A stretch of DNA of 43,753 nucleotides from JACKOB01 sp024234575 (GTDB lineage Bacteria; Pseudomonadota; Gammaproteobacteria; Pseudomonadales; Oleiphilaceae). The translations under genes were made by a program, and so were the position numbers. A model generated the notes under the pieces. The model did not search any database. It was not told where the DNA came from and saw only the letters and a program-made list of their open reading frames with translations. Below, piece after piece: positions 30,321 through 37,601 of this stretch (position 1 is its first letter; every line of letters begins with the position of its first letter). The stretch spans positions 1-43,753 of the forward strand of contig JBPJFZ010000022.1 in assembly GCA_051208035.1 (NCBI GenBank), given 5' to 3'.

Positions 30321-31160
30321 ATGCCCAGCAACCAAACGCTTGAACAGGCCGTAAACTGGATAACCAAAGCCGACGCTTTACTCATTACCGCTGGTGCGGG
30401 CATGGGCGTCGATTCCGGCTTACCGGATTTTAGGGGGGATCAGGGGTTTTGGCGCACCTACCCTGCATTGTCGGCGCAAGCATTTACTTACCTGGATATC
30501 GCCACACCCGACGTGTTCGACTCCATGCCCGAGATCGCCTGGGGGTTTTACGGACATCGTTTAAACCTGTACCGAAACACACCGCCACATGCAGGCTTTG
30601 CCCGTTTGCTTGAAATCGGTGCGCGGATGAAACACGGCTATTTTGTCTACACCAGCAATGTCGATGGTCATTTTGCCAAAGCGGGCTTCGATACCGAACG
30701 GATTGTCGAGTGCCACGGCTCTATTCATTACATGCAATGCCAGTATGTCAGCTGTCTGGATGAAGGGATTTGGAGCGCTGAGAGCTTCACCCCTCAATTA
30801 GATAAGCACAACTGCCATGTTACGTCCGCATTACCCCTATGCCCCTCCTGCGAAGAAGTTTGCCGACCAAATATAATGATGTTTTCAGACTTTACCGGCT
30901 GGAATGACGAGCGCCAAAGCAAACAACTAGGACGATATCAACGCTGGCTAGCACAGGCAGAAAATCTGGTGGTAATTGAATGCGGCGCAGGGACTAACGT
31001 GAATACCATTCGTAAATTAGGCGAATCACTGGACGCCCCCCTGATACGGATTAATACCAATGAGGCATTTTCAAAAAAGAGTAACGCTGTATGTATTGAG
31101 CTACCAGCACTGCAGGCTATTGAGGCGATTTATCAAAGACTGCAAACAACTTGCCGTTGA
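30321..31160 (+). CDS. Sir2-family NAD-dependent enzyme (sirtuin)
   Basis: 279 residues. Sir2 landmarks: ITAGAGMGVDSGLPDFRG (NAD loop), TSNVDGHFAKAGF, the catalytic VECHGSIHY, a zinc site CQYVSC ... CPSCEEVC, and ECGAGTNVNTI. Sirtuins remove acyl groups from lysine or hydrolyse or transfer ADP-ribose from NAD. The form TSNVDGHF is that of a bacterial side branch whose substrate I do not know. It stands between the ssb transcript and a truncated methyltransferase gene. Confidence 0.92.
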   Translation: MPSNQTLEQAVNWITKADALLITAGAGMGVDSGLPDFRGDQGFWRTYPALSAQAFTYLDIATPDVFDSMPEIAWGFYGHRLNLYRNTPPHAGFARLLEIGARMKHGYFVYTSNVDGHFAKAGFDTERIVECHGSIHYMQCQYVSCLDEGIWSAESFTPQLDKHNCHVTSALPLCPSCEEVCRPNIMMFSDFTGWNDERQSKQLGRYQRWLAQAENLVVIECGAGTNVNTIRKLGESLDAPLIRINTNEAFSKKSNAVCIELPALQAIEAIYQRLQTTCR

Positions 31161-31250
31161 TGTCAGTGTGGGAGCTGATCTGACAGGTAACCCTTGATCT
31201 ACTCTACCCTGCATGCTAAAAACGATCGCGAAAAAACCAGAGACAACTTC

Positions 31251-31410
31251 ATGTCAGCCGATTTCTATAACAATAACGCGCAACCATTTTTTGATAGCAC
31301 TAAAAGCGTGGATATGTCTCATGTTTTGTCGCGTTTTATCGCTTATCTAAAACCTGGAGCGCACATACTCGATGCAGGCTGTGGCTCTTGTTTTGAAGTC
31401 ACAGATGAAA
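31251..31410 (+). pseudogene. Class I SAM-dependent methyltransferase, 5' fragment
   Basis: MSADFYNNNAQPFFDSTKSV, FIAYLKPGAHILDAGCGS is the start of a small methyltransferase including motif I (LDAGCGSG expected). The match stops after DAGCGS; about 20 codons later the frame enters a CRISPR repeat (31411) and leader. The remaining two thirds of the gene are absent. An insertion or deletion that brought in the orphan CRISPR leader explains the truncation. Confidence 0.75.
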
Positions 31411-31446
31411 GTCTTAATCCCCTAATAAGGTGGGGCAGGTTCAGAC
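31411..31446 (-). CRISPR. Orphan single CRISPR repeat (36 nt), third repeat type
   Basis: Starts GTCTTAATCCCCTAATAAGG and ends GGGGCAGGTTCAGAC; the minus strand ends ATTAAGAC like the other two types. Followed directly by CGCAGACAGTC and leader sequence. No spacer and no cas gene adjoin it. It is either a minimal array or the leftover of a third adaptation module. Confidence 0.85.
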
Positions 31447-31640
31447 CGCAGACAGTCTTTTTTTTCAAAAAAATCAACCTCTTGTAGAGGGCACTTCCAA
31501 CTTTTTACTTTTTACTTTTTACTTTTTACTTTTTACTTTTTACTTTTTACTTTTTACTTTTTACTTTTTACTTTTTAAAAAAACTGTCTATTTTTTGATC
31601 ATTTTATTAAAGAGCGTCTGCTAATTTAAAGTAGACGTTA
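31447..31640 (-). promoter_or_regulatory. Leader of the orphan repeat
   Basis: Shares ordered blocks with the array-2 leader: CGCAGAC plus a T-run, AGGGCACTTCC, and TTTATTAAAGAGCGTCTGC followed by GTTAAT. The heptamer tract lies between the second and third blocks. Confidence 0.65.
31501..31577 (+). repeat. Heptanucleotide tandem repeat (CTTTTTA) x 11
   Basis: Eleven perfect copies, inside the leader of the orphan CRISPR repeat. Such a tract changes length easily by slippage. No protein is implied; the reading frames through it (repeated FTFYFLL) are an artefact. Confidence 0.95.
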
Positions 31641-31802
31641 ATCTCAATGAAATCAGCATCGAATGGGCATTTATTTCAAATAACACCTAAATCCTGCACT
31701 CGAACTCCATGCTCGCTGATATCAGCAAAAAGTACATCAAGTTTAACTTGGGGGGGCGGCCTCGAAAACCATCATCACCGTGCAAAGCAAATAATGTTGA
31801 AC
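31641..31802. other. Short region without a recognised gene
   Basis: No gene recognised between the orphan leader and the lipoprotein genes. A run of seven G lies near 31751. Nothing else is noted. Confidence 0.4.
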
Positions 31803-32534
31803 CTACTTAGAGGACAAATTAAACAATATAGGCTTGTCCACAATCACCGGACCACTCCAGGTTTTACCTTGGTCGAAAGTTCGCGTGCTTCTAACTTGAA
31901 CTGGGTCGCAACGGGCACTTCCGAGCTGCAGAAGAAAACATCCGCTATCAATTAAATGTGCCGCCTGCTCAATAAGAATTTCTTTATTTGGGAATAATTT
32001 TACTCTCGTCTCTGCCCATTTAATTACTTTAACCGCCCCACTTATAGAAATAGGTGCCTCTTTAAAATTTAAAATATCCTTAGGAAAAATATTATGGAAG
32101 CTTTTCCCACCGTTTGTGCTTATAAAAACCCAAGTTGGCGATATTGGACTCCACACATAATAGGTATCGTCACTTTTACCGAGGCTTTCACAATATTTAT
32201 AGCTTTCATCATTACCCCAAGGTTTATACCACTCTCTTCCAAACCATACGGGAACTTCAGTATCGACTCCCATAAAGGATCCTTTTTTAAAAAACACCTT
32301 AAAGCCTGAAGGCCGGGAGAACTCAGAAACATGGAAACTCAGAGGGTAAAAGTTTCGATATTTCGTAGAAACAAGTTCGAATCTCGAAGACTGCTCTTCA
32401 GCGATAGGGCACTCGACCACATCCTTTGTAGGAAACGGACTTTGGCACCCGCTCAGTACCAATACGATGCTTCCACCCAAGATATAAATGGCAAATTTTA
32501 CTTTTCGGAAACACTGGTCAAATAAATTTTTCAT
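31803..32534 (-). CDS. Lipoprotein, probable immunity protein 1 (BNR-like)
   Basis: 243 residues from MKNLFDQCFRKVKFAIYILG; signal peptide with lipobox LSGC. The mature part has repeated S-x-(D/N)-x-G-x-(S/T)-(F/W) motifs (ISTNGGKSFHNIF, TFDQGKTWSGPVIVDKP) typical of BNR/sialidase-like beta-propellers. Periplasmic lipoproteins of this type neutralise phospholipase effectors of type VI systems; assignment to the upstream Rhs-lipase is by position. The last ~37 codons are nearly identical in DNA to the end of the next gene, a sign of gene conversion or recent duplication. Confidence 0.65.
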   Translation of the reverse strand: MKNLFDQCFRKVKFAIYILGGSIVLVLSGCQSPFPTKDVVECPIAEEQSSRFELVSTKYRNFYPLSFHVSEFSRPSGFKVFFKKGSFMGVDTEVPVWFGREWYKPWGNDESYKYCESLGKSDDTYYVWSPISPTWVFISTNGGKSFHNIFPKDILNFKEAPISISGAVKVIKWAETRVKLFPNKEILIEQAAHLIDSGCFLLQLGSARCDPVQVRSTRTFDQGKTWSGPVIVDKPILFNLSSK

Positions 32535-32553
32535 AAAGGTAATCGCCTTTTTC

Positions 32554-33264
32554 TCAATGCGGAGAGGACAAATTAAACAATATAGGCTTGTCCACAATCA
32601 CTGGATCAGCCCAGGTTTTACCTTGGTCTAAAGTGCGAGTGCTTCTAACTTGAACGGGGTCACAACGGACACTCCTTATCTGATGAAGAAAACAACTGCT
32701 ATCACGAAAATGGGCAGCCTGCTCAACTAAAAAATCTTCACTGCTGTTAAATAAAACCTTAATTTCCGTCGAGATAATTCGCTTTTCCTCACCATTTTTC
32801 ATCATAAAAGACTCTCTTTTACTCATTAGCTCTGGATAGACATTTGCAAAGCTTTCACCCTTATTCAAGCTAATAAAAAAATCACCTACTTCGATCGGAT
32901 GCCAAAAGTAATAAATACTGTCAATCACACCACCAGTTTCGCAATAATCCAGTTGCTTCTCTCTTTCCAACGTACCGCTTCTTACAAAATATACAGGAAG
33001 CTCTGTACTTCCCCTCAGACCCTCCCGCTTAAAAAAAACTTTAAAATTCGTCGGTACCGTATAGTCAGATACATGCCAGCTAAACGGTGAATAGTTCTTA
33101 CGCTTTGATGAGATTAACTCAAATCGCGCCCCTTTTTCTCCCCCGTCAATTGGACAAGTAATTACCTCTTTCGTTTTAAACGGGCTGGTGCAAGCCGTTA
33201 GAAAAAGTAGATAACAAGCAGTAACCATAATACGTGCGATAAAATTAACGCTATGGGCTTTCAT
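32554..33264 (-). CDS. Lipoprotein, probable immunity protein 2 (paralogue)
   Basis: 236 residues from MKAHSVNFIARIMVTACYLL with lipobox LTAC. Aligns over its full length with the 31803 protein (KTKEVITCPI versus PTKDVVECPI; FKVFFK; CDPVQVRSTRT and PVIVDKPILFNLSS at the end). An upstream ATG at 33300 has a stronger ribosome site (GGAAGG) but gives an unusually long n-region. 19 nt before the paralogue, same strand. Confidence 0.65.
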   Translation of the reverse strand: MKAHSVNFIARIMVTACYLLFLTACTSPFKTKEVITCPIDGGEKGARFELISSKRKNYSPFSWHVSDYTVPTNFKVFFKREGLRGSTELPVYFVRSGTLEREKQLDYCETGGVIDSIYYFWHPIEVGDFFISLNKGESFANVYPELMSKRESFMMKNGEEKRIISTEIKVLFNSSEDFLVEQAAHFRDSSCFLHQIRSVRCDPVQVRSTRTLDQGKTWADPVIVDKPILFNLSSPH

Positions 33265-33473
33265 ACAACATCTCGGAATCGTACTCAATTTTATGGCCAT
33301 CCAGTTCGCCTTCCTTCAATTTGAAAATATCATGGTAGGTGATTCAGATAATACGTAACCACTCAAACCAAGGCGTCGTTGACACCTCCTTCGCCATACA
33401 CAACGCCGACATATGAATAGGCACTCACAGATTTATACCTACCCCCATCCAAACTCGATTTTTTGTTTTCGAG

Positions 33474-35144
33474 TCAAGGTTTGTGTCTGGCCTTGGACTC
33501 AGAAATGGACTTGGCCAAACGAAAGCCGTATTTAGAAGATCGTTTTTGGGGATGTATACTGTGGCGGTATGAGTAACGACAACCATAACCGGAGAGTTCA
33601 AAATCGCACCCTCTTAAAATACGCATAGGCTCGTCGCCAGAATAGCGCCCCTTGCCTAAAGACGGGCCTTGCGGGTTCGTAGCAGACGCCGTATTGTATT
33701 CACCATACCAATCCTGTACCCACTCATACACATTGCCTGTCATATCGAAAAGACCAAAATCATTCGGCTTTCTCGTTCCGACTGAATGTGTTCTCCTGCC
33801 GCTGTTAGCAATAACCCAACCAACGCTCTCAATATCATCTGAGCCACAGTACTCCGTATCAATTCCCCCACGACAAGCGTATTCCCATTCCGCCTCGGTC
33901 GGCAATCTATAATCTTCACCTGTCGCCTGGTTTAGTTTTTTGATAAAAGCCTGAACGTCGTTCCAAGACACAAAGTCAACTGGACAATCATCTCCACAGG
34001 CATTAAATTCCGAAGGGTTACTACCTATTAATATTCGCCACTGCCCTTGTGTGACCTCGTATTTACTCATATAGAACGCTTTTAGTGTCACCTCATGTGC
34101 AGGCTTTTGATCTAGCGTAATAACATCAACATCATTGCTGCCCATGATAAAGGTGCCTGCCGGAATCTTTATCATGCTAGCCGCAAAAGGGTCGGTAAAA
34201 TCATCAGGGAGTCTATATTCTTGTTTCTCTGAACGCGCCATTTTGTGGCGGCCTAGTTTCTTCAAATCTACAATAACGCTAGGAATAAGACCGTCAGCTT
34301 CAACTTTTTTAGTCTTTTCATTGTAGGAATATTGCCCCGCATCTAAAATCTGAAGTTCTTTCGAGAGTTGAGTCTCATCATATTCGTAACTTACCAAATG
34401 CCATGTTTTTCCCCAATCACCACTTTTCAAGACTCTTTTAAAAATCGGCTTGGGGTCGTAAATAACGGGCAACTTACCTTGTTCAAATAGCTCAAACATC
34501 AAGTATATGCGAGAGTCATTTACTGCCTCTGTGTCTATTCTTTCGATTTCAGGTTGAGTAAAACTCACCTGCGTAACGACCACACTACCGTTGTCGACAA
34601 CGACCGACTGAGTAATAAAAAACTCTCTGGACACGCGATTGAAGCTTTTATCGACTAAAAATGGTGCCCCCTGTGAGGGTACTTCCTGTGTTATAAATGA
34701 TTCTCCTTTATTCAGGCTCACCATAAAGCGTGTGATTTTATCTTCCGGCACGAACACAACATCCTCGTTGATCAATGCGTGCTCACACATCGCAGGGAAA
34801 AATTTCCGCCACTGCGCCCCGCCGTAGGTAATCAGCCGCTTTTCTATGTAGTTACCCTCGGCTTCATTTCCACTTTTAAAAGTGACCGTGCCTCTCAGTT
34901 TAATTGCTTTACCTCTAGGAAAGCCAAACCAGTCAGACTCTTGAAAAGAACCAAATTCCAAAACTTCATTTCCCGTTGCTCCGTCTTTAAATCTCGAACT
35001 GACAGCACAATGCACTTTGTGACTATTTTCGCTTGCCGCAACTGAAGTCGTGAAAACAGCAAACAATATAATAAACAGCATGAAAAAACGTAACTGTTCC
35101 AGTTTATTCTGGTAATTCAAGCTCTCTAAACTTGCGGCCCTCAT
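33474..35144 (-). CDS. Secreted protein with BNR-like N-terminus and formylglycine-generating-enzyme-type (SUMF1) domain
   Basis: About 556 residues. A hydrophobic segment FFMLFIILFAVFTTSVAA is the signal peptide. The middle part contains MVSLNKGESFITQEVP and SGDWGKTWHLVS, the same motifs as in the two lipoproteins downstream. The C-terminal 240 residues are a SUMF1/FGE fold: IKIPAGTFIMGSNDVD, FYMSKYEVTQGQWRILIG, YRLPTEAEWEYACRGG, NDFGLFDMTGNVYEWVQDW, YGFRLAKS. The start at 35144 has AGGA 6 nt upstream; 35081 is an alternative. It overlaps the end of the orphan lipase fragment. Probably an immunity-type protein with an added FGE-like domain. Confidence 0.7.
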   Translation of the reverse strand: MRAASLESLNYQNKLEQLRFFMLFIILFAVFTTSVAASENSHKVHCAVSSRFKDGATGNEVLEFGSFQESDWFGFPRGKAIKLRGTVTFKSGNEAEGNYIEKRLITYGGAQWRKFFPAMCEHALINEDVVFVPEDKITRFMVSLNKGESFITQEVPSQGAPFLVDKSFNRVSREFFITQSVVVDNGSVVVTQVSFTQPEIERIDTEAVNDSRIYLMFELFEQGKLPVIYDPKPIFKRVLKSGDWGKTWHLVSYEYDETQLSKELQILDAGQYSYNEKTKKVEADGLIPSVIVDLKKLGRHKMARSEKQEYRLPDDFTDPFAASMIKIPAGTFIMGSNDVDVITLDQKPAHEVTLKAFYMSKYEVTQGQWRILIGSNPSEFNACGDDCPVDFVSWNDVQAFIKKLNQATGEDYRLPTEAEWEYACRGGIDTEYCGSDDIESVGWVIANSGRRTHSVGTRKPNDFGLFDMTGNVYEWVQDWYGEYNTASATNPQGPSLGKGRYSGDEPMRILRGCDFELSGYGCRYSYRHSIHPQKRSSKYGFRLAKSISESKARHKP

Positions 35145-35755
35145 CTTTATTCCTGTCTTTGACGTAATCGCTGATGTATTCGATCTGTTGATCCTGATCG
35201 TGCCAGAATGGGCATGCTGGACACCCGTCTCCCGAGCCGATATTAATAGCTGACCCCACACCCAATTCATACAAAATACCGTTGGATATTTTTTCTTGCT
35301 TGCTCATGGAGAACATAGCTCTCAGTTTTTCGTTTCCTTCGGTTTTGCTCCATAAATCCAAAATTTCCTTATAGATGTGCTGGGTAGCGGCTTGCTCCGC
35401 AACATAAAATCGCTCAGTGCCCTCATGATCCTTGGCCCAGTAGGCATGTGTAGACATATCATCGTGACCAAACTCGTCCTTGCCGTTTTCTACATCATGA
35501 AAGAGAGAGTCAACTTGGCCGGTGTATAATTGAGGATTGTCGGTATTTTCATCCCAAAGAATTGGACTTCCGTTACTCTTAACTTTATCCAAACCATAAG
35601 GTACTGTTGCGGATTCTGCTAGTTTTGTAACAGAAACCACATCACCCCAAACTTTACCAGACAAGCATCCACATAAAGGCCACGTCAGAGAGATCTCCCT
35701 CACCATAACCACCACCAATATCAGAGTGGGTACCGACAAATTGTTGTTTTCTCAT
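35104..35755 (-). pseudogene. Displaced Rhs phospholipase C-terminal fragment
   Basis: At 35654-35755 a short frame (FVGTHSDIGGGYGEGDLSDV, AFMWM) repeats the catalytic His region of the DUF2235 domain of the Rhs protein. DNA 35666-35741 matches 38589-38664 with 3 differences in 76. It then stops, and a longer frame in another phase (35104 to about 35700: TKLAESATVPYGLDKVKS, DMSTHAYWAKDHEGTERFYV) continues. It looks like the tail of an alternative Rhs-lipase tip left after tip replacement. The function of the downstream part is unknown. Confidence 0.6.
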
Positions 35756-35814
35756 CGCTATCGCCCAAGTACTGGCCATTCGAATCTTGCAAGATGCGAC
35801 TGCAGACCGATCAG

Positions 35815-36360
35815 TTACCTCCAAGGATTGGTCGTTCCATTACCTACTTCCAGCTCGAGGTTCTCTCCCTTAAAAACAAAGGCTAACCAAAGCGTATTTC
35901 GGGCAAGGCTTCCTGTTAACCAACCGGTTTTGATATAGGCCCATGAACGGCGGACTTCATCGAAGTCGATCACTTTTTTATAGAGTTTCCCGGGAATGGG
36001 CACGAAAGTGCATTGGCTTCGCGCAATATAGACACCAGGGTATTGGGGGTCCGTTGAAGTAACGCTTTGCTCGTAGGCGCAATCACGCAGGTCGGCTAAC
36101 TGCCATGTAATTTCGTGCTTTCCTGTTGGCAAATCTTCCGGGTGCCCTTTGAAGTATGGCAGTGTCATTCTGCCACCGTTTGGGGCAATGGTGTTCAGTT
36201 TTAGCGGTTGATACCCTTGCCCAAGATATTTGTCGTACACAATCACGCCATGATCACCGTAGTTCATCACCTGTACTTGATAGGTAAAACTGGAGCAACC
36301 GCTAAGGGATGCAACCAATAAACTAGTAAATAAAACGTTTGATAGTCGCTCCATACTCAC
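35815..36360 (-). CDS. Lipoprotein, possible immunity protein
   Basis: 181 residues with a signal peptide and lipobox LSGC (SLLVASLSGCSSFTYQVQVM). The mature part (VQVMNYGDHGVIVYDKYLGQ, PNGGRMTLPYF, KHEITWQLADLRDC) resembles small DUF3304-type lipoproteins of type VI immunity clusters; not certain. Its start overlaps the stop of the preceding gene by 4 nt (ATGA), so the two are translationally coupled downstream of rhs. Confidence 0.6.
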   Translation of the reverse strand: MSMERLSNVLFTSLLVASLSGCSSFTYQVQVMNYGDHGVIVYDKYLGQGYQPLKLNTIAPNGGRMTLPYFKGHPEDLPTGKHEITWQLADLRDCAYEQSVTSTDPQYPGVYIARSQCTFVPIPGKLYKKVIDFDEVRRSWAYIKTGWLTGSLARNTLWLAFVFKGENLELEVGNGTTNPWR

Positions 36361-37547
36361 TCTAATGCCCCTTTGTCGACCGACGGAAACTCAATCACCG
36401 TGCCTGACTGGGTTGTGTAGCTGGCGATGGGCGCCTCTTCACTCTTATGTAACGAGTCACGAATACCGGTGTTCGGATCCACTTTGGCCACGAAATACAC
36501 CACACGCTTTATCGGGGTATCTAGATCCGTTTCTATCCCATCTAAAAACCAGTACTCATAGAAACTACCATCAACATCTTGCCTAGAAACAAGGTAGACA
36601 CCAAAGGTTACGCCATCGCCTTCAAAGCTAAACGCTTTACCCATGCCTTTTTTGTAAGCCGATGGGTTAATTTTGATACTCTCCACCACAGCCGACTCAA
36701 CACCTGATTTCTCAATACCATCTTTTAAATAACGCAGACCATATTTTTCATAGATACTAATACCTTCCATGGGTAGCGCCCAAGCCAGAGACCTCATGCG
36801 TTTCATCTTTGTTTGGCGTTCCTTTAACTTTTCCTGCGCCAGATCCACTTTTACATATTGATACTTACCATTTACCTCTTTCCACCTTACGTTCTCCAAT
36901 GGAGAGCCAACGAAAAATCGCCTACGATTTTCGTTCTCAGGTTGTAGCGTTTCTAATAACGCTCTTTCATCAAGAGGTAGTTTTAGTACGTAACCCGGCT
37001 CGACTTCAAACTGCTCGAAAAATCGATCACTCTCATGCAGAATCATGCGTTTTTCCGACCCCCTGATAATTTTCACCAACAAAAAAGACATGAAGGGGGT
37101 GTTAAACCTTCGGTCATCCTCTACATCGTATTTTTTAATTCGATGGCTAACCCTAGAATTCCAAAACTCGTACAATTCCCCATTAATTTCGGTTCGGTAT
37201 TTAACTCCCGCAGAGCCTTCGAACCGGTCCGAGCGACTATCAACTATTAACCCGAAAACCCCCCCGCCAGATATTCGACTTTTGTCACCAATGACATTGA
37301 CCCTTAGGTCAAACTCAATACAATCCCGCAACTTGTCTGAGATATTTTCTTTTAAACGCTCTTTTAGTGCTGCCTCACCGTCTCTGGTGTATGTATCGGC
37401 TCCATTCTCAATCATCCATCGCGTTGCCTGGCTCAAATCTTTAACTTTCTCTTCATCCGAATAGGATGAGAACAGACCAAAAAAAGCCCAGCTGGTTGTT
37501 GAGAGTGTGATCAGGATCACTCCCATTAGTATTTGCAGTTTTTTCAT
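36357..37547 (-). CDS. Exported protein of unknown family, gene directly after rhs
   Basis: 396 residues; signal peptide MKKLQILMGVILITLSTTSW then cleavage after AFA-like WAF. The mature part is mixed alpha/beta without a recognised domain (RFEGSAGVKYRTEINGELYE, FSFEGDGVTFGVYLVSRQDV). It starts 54 nt after the rhs stop and is coupled to the 35815 lipoprotein. The position immediately after a phospholipase-tipped Rhs gene makes a periplasmic immunity protein the most likely role (inference). Confidence 0.55.
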   Translation of the reverse strand: MKKLQILMGVILITLSTTSWAFFGLFSSYSDEEKVKDLSQATRWMIENGADTYTRDGEAALKERLKENISDKLRDCIEFDLRVNVIGDKSRISGGGVFGLIVDSRSDRFEGSAGVKYRTEINGELYEFWNSRVSHRIKKYDVEDDRRFNTPFMSFLLVKIIRGSEKRMILHESDRFFEQFEVEPGYVLKLPLDERALLETLQPENENRRRFFVGSPLENVRWKEVNGKYQYVKVDLAQEKLKERQTKMKRMRSLAWALPMEGISIYEKYGLRYLKDGIEKSGVESAVVESIKINPSAYKKGMGKAFSFEGDGVTFGVYLVSRQDVDGSFYEYWFLDGIETDLDTPIKRVVYFVAKVDPNTGIRDSLHKSEEAPIASYTTQSGTVIEFPSVDKGALE

Positions 37548-37601
37548 GCCTTAAACTCTCATATCTAGTCATTCAACATTTAATTGGTGATATGTCCTTT
37601 A

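Noticed and set aside
31430..31624. 64-aa frame over the heptamer tract
   Set aside because: Translation of CTTTTTA repeats; no coding character.
12000..31640. Search for Cas9, Cas3, Cas10, Cas6, reverse transcriptase or TnpB in the CRISPR island
   Set aside because: None found; every long frame in the island is assigned to another protein or is a shadow of one.
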